From the NCBI GenBank assembly GCA_030668505.1, contig DAOUTV010000143.1, forward strand, positions 1-5,664: a stretch of DNA of 5,664 nucleotides, read 5' to 3'. A program made the position numbers and the translations under genes. Positions within the stretch are counted from its first letter, which is position 1; every line of letters begins with the position of its first letter. The notes under the pieces were generated by a model. It was not told where the DNA came from. It saw only the letters and a list, made by a program, of their open reading frames with translations, and made no database searches. This DNA comes from Desulfobacterales bacterium (GTDB lineage Bacteria > Desulfobacterota > Desulfobacteria > Desulfobacterales > C00003060). Positions 5,474 through 5,664 of the stretch are shown here, piece by piece.

Positions 5474-5664
5474 ATGATATACGGTATCGGCATAGATATG
5501 GTTGAAATCTCCCGCATTGATAAGGCATTGAAGCGCTGGGGAGACCCATTTCTCGAACGTGTATTTACACAAGCCGAAATCGAATACTGTCACCACGGAG
5601 TCCGTTCAGCATCGCGATTCGCCCTTCGCTTTGCAGCCAAAGAGGCCTTTTCAAAGGCACTTGG
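5474..5664 (+). CDS. acpS: Holo-[acyl-carrier-protein] synthase AcpS, 5' part
   Basis: The first 63 codons of a phosphopantetheinyl transferase that moves 4'-phosphopantetheine from coenzyme A to the serine of apo-acyl carrier protein. It is cytoplasmic, Mg2+-dependent and required for fatty acid synthesis. The N-terminus IYGIGIDMVEI carries the metal-binding aspartate (Asp8), and RFAAKEAFSKAL carries the second metal-binding residue, Glu57 (Asp9 and Glu58 in the E. coli numbering I recall). The full protein should be about 125 residues, so roughly half is visible; the rest is cut off by the window edge, not broken. The ATG at 5474 is fixed by the family N-terminus. No Shine-Dalgarno sequence precedes it because a 7-base tandem array reaches to the base before the start. 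Confidence 0.95.
   Translation, partial: MIYGIGIDMVEISRIDKALKRWGDPFLERVFTQAEIEYCHHGVRSASRFALRFAAKEAFSKAL

Overview
The window reads as a piece of a bacterial chromosome, most likely from a sulfate-reducer-like deltaproteobacterium (Desulfobacterota). This rests on protein style, gene order, moderate GC and the character of the spacers. It is an inference from reading, because no database search was possible.

Layout, all genes on the + strand: a 362-base non-coding start; phoH/ybeZ-type ATPase (363-1361); a large membrane HD phosphohydrolase of the PgpH/7TMR-HD family (1424-3880); ybeY endoribonuclease (3780-4220, overlapping the HD gene by 101 bases); a 361-base non-coding spacer full of inverted repeats; pdxJ (4582-5301); a 172-base repeat-filled spacer; and the first 191 bases of acpS (5474 to the window edge). 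The block phoH-HD phosphohydrolase-ybeY is a widely conserved neighbourhood linked to rRNA/RNA maturation, with a probable cyclic-di-AMP phosphodiesterase in the middle. PdxJ makes pyridoxine 5'-phosphate and AcpS activates acyl carrier protein; these two are also often adjacent.

The genes themselves are ordinary core genes with intact catalytic motifs. The unusual content is between them. Every long spacer carries short degenerate tandem arrays with an exact 7-base period, each array with its own consensus (44-85, 4238-4265, 4342-4369 on the minus strand, 5307-5355, 5438-5472), sitting beside or around imperfect palindromes (159-200, 4211-4397, 4443-4544, 5353-5428). One palindrome begins inside the ybeY stop region and one array runs to within one base of the acpS start codon, where no Shine-Dalgarno sequence is visible. 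The heptad-array-plus-palindrome pattern is the best candidate here for something poorly described. It resembles in form the heptameric short tandem repeats known from cyanobacteria.

Upstream of phoH there is also a possible regulatory leader: an eight-codon ORF with a strong Shine-Dalgarno sequence whose complement lies just after its stop codon, followed by a 7-base-arm palindrome overlapping a promoter-like stretch. This is speculative.
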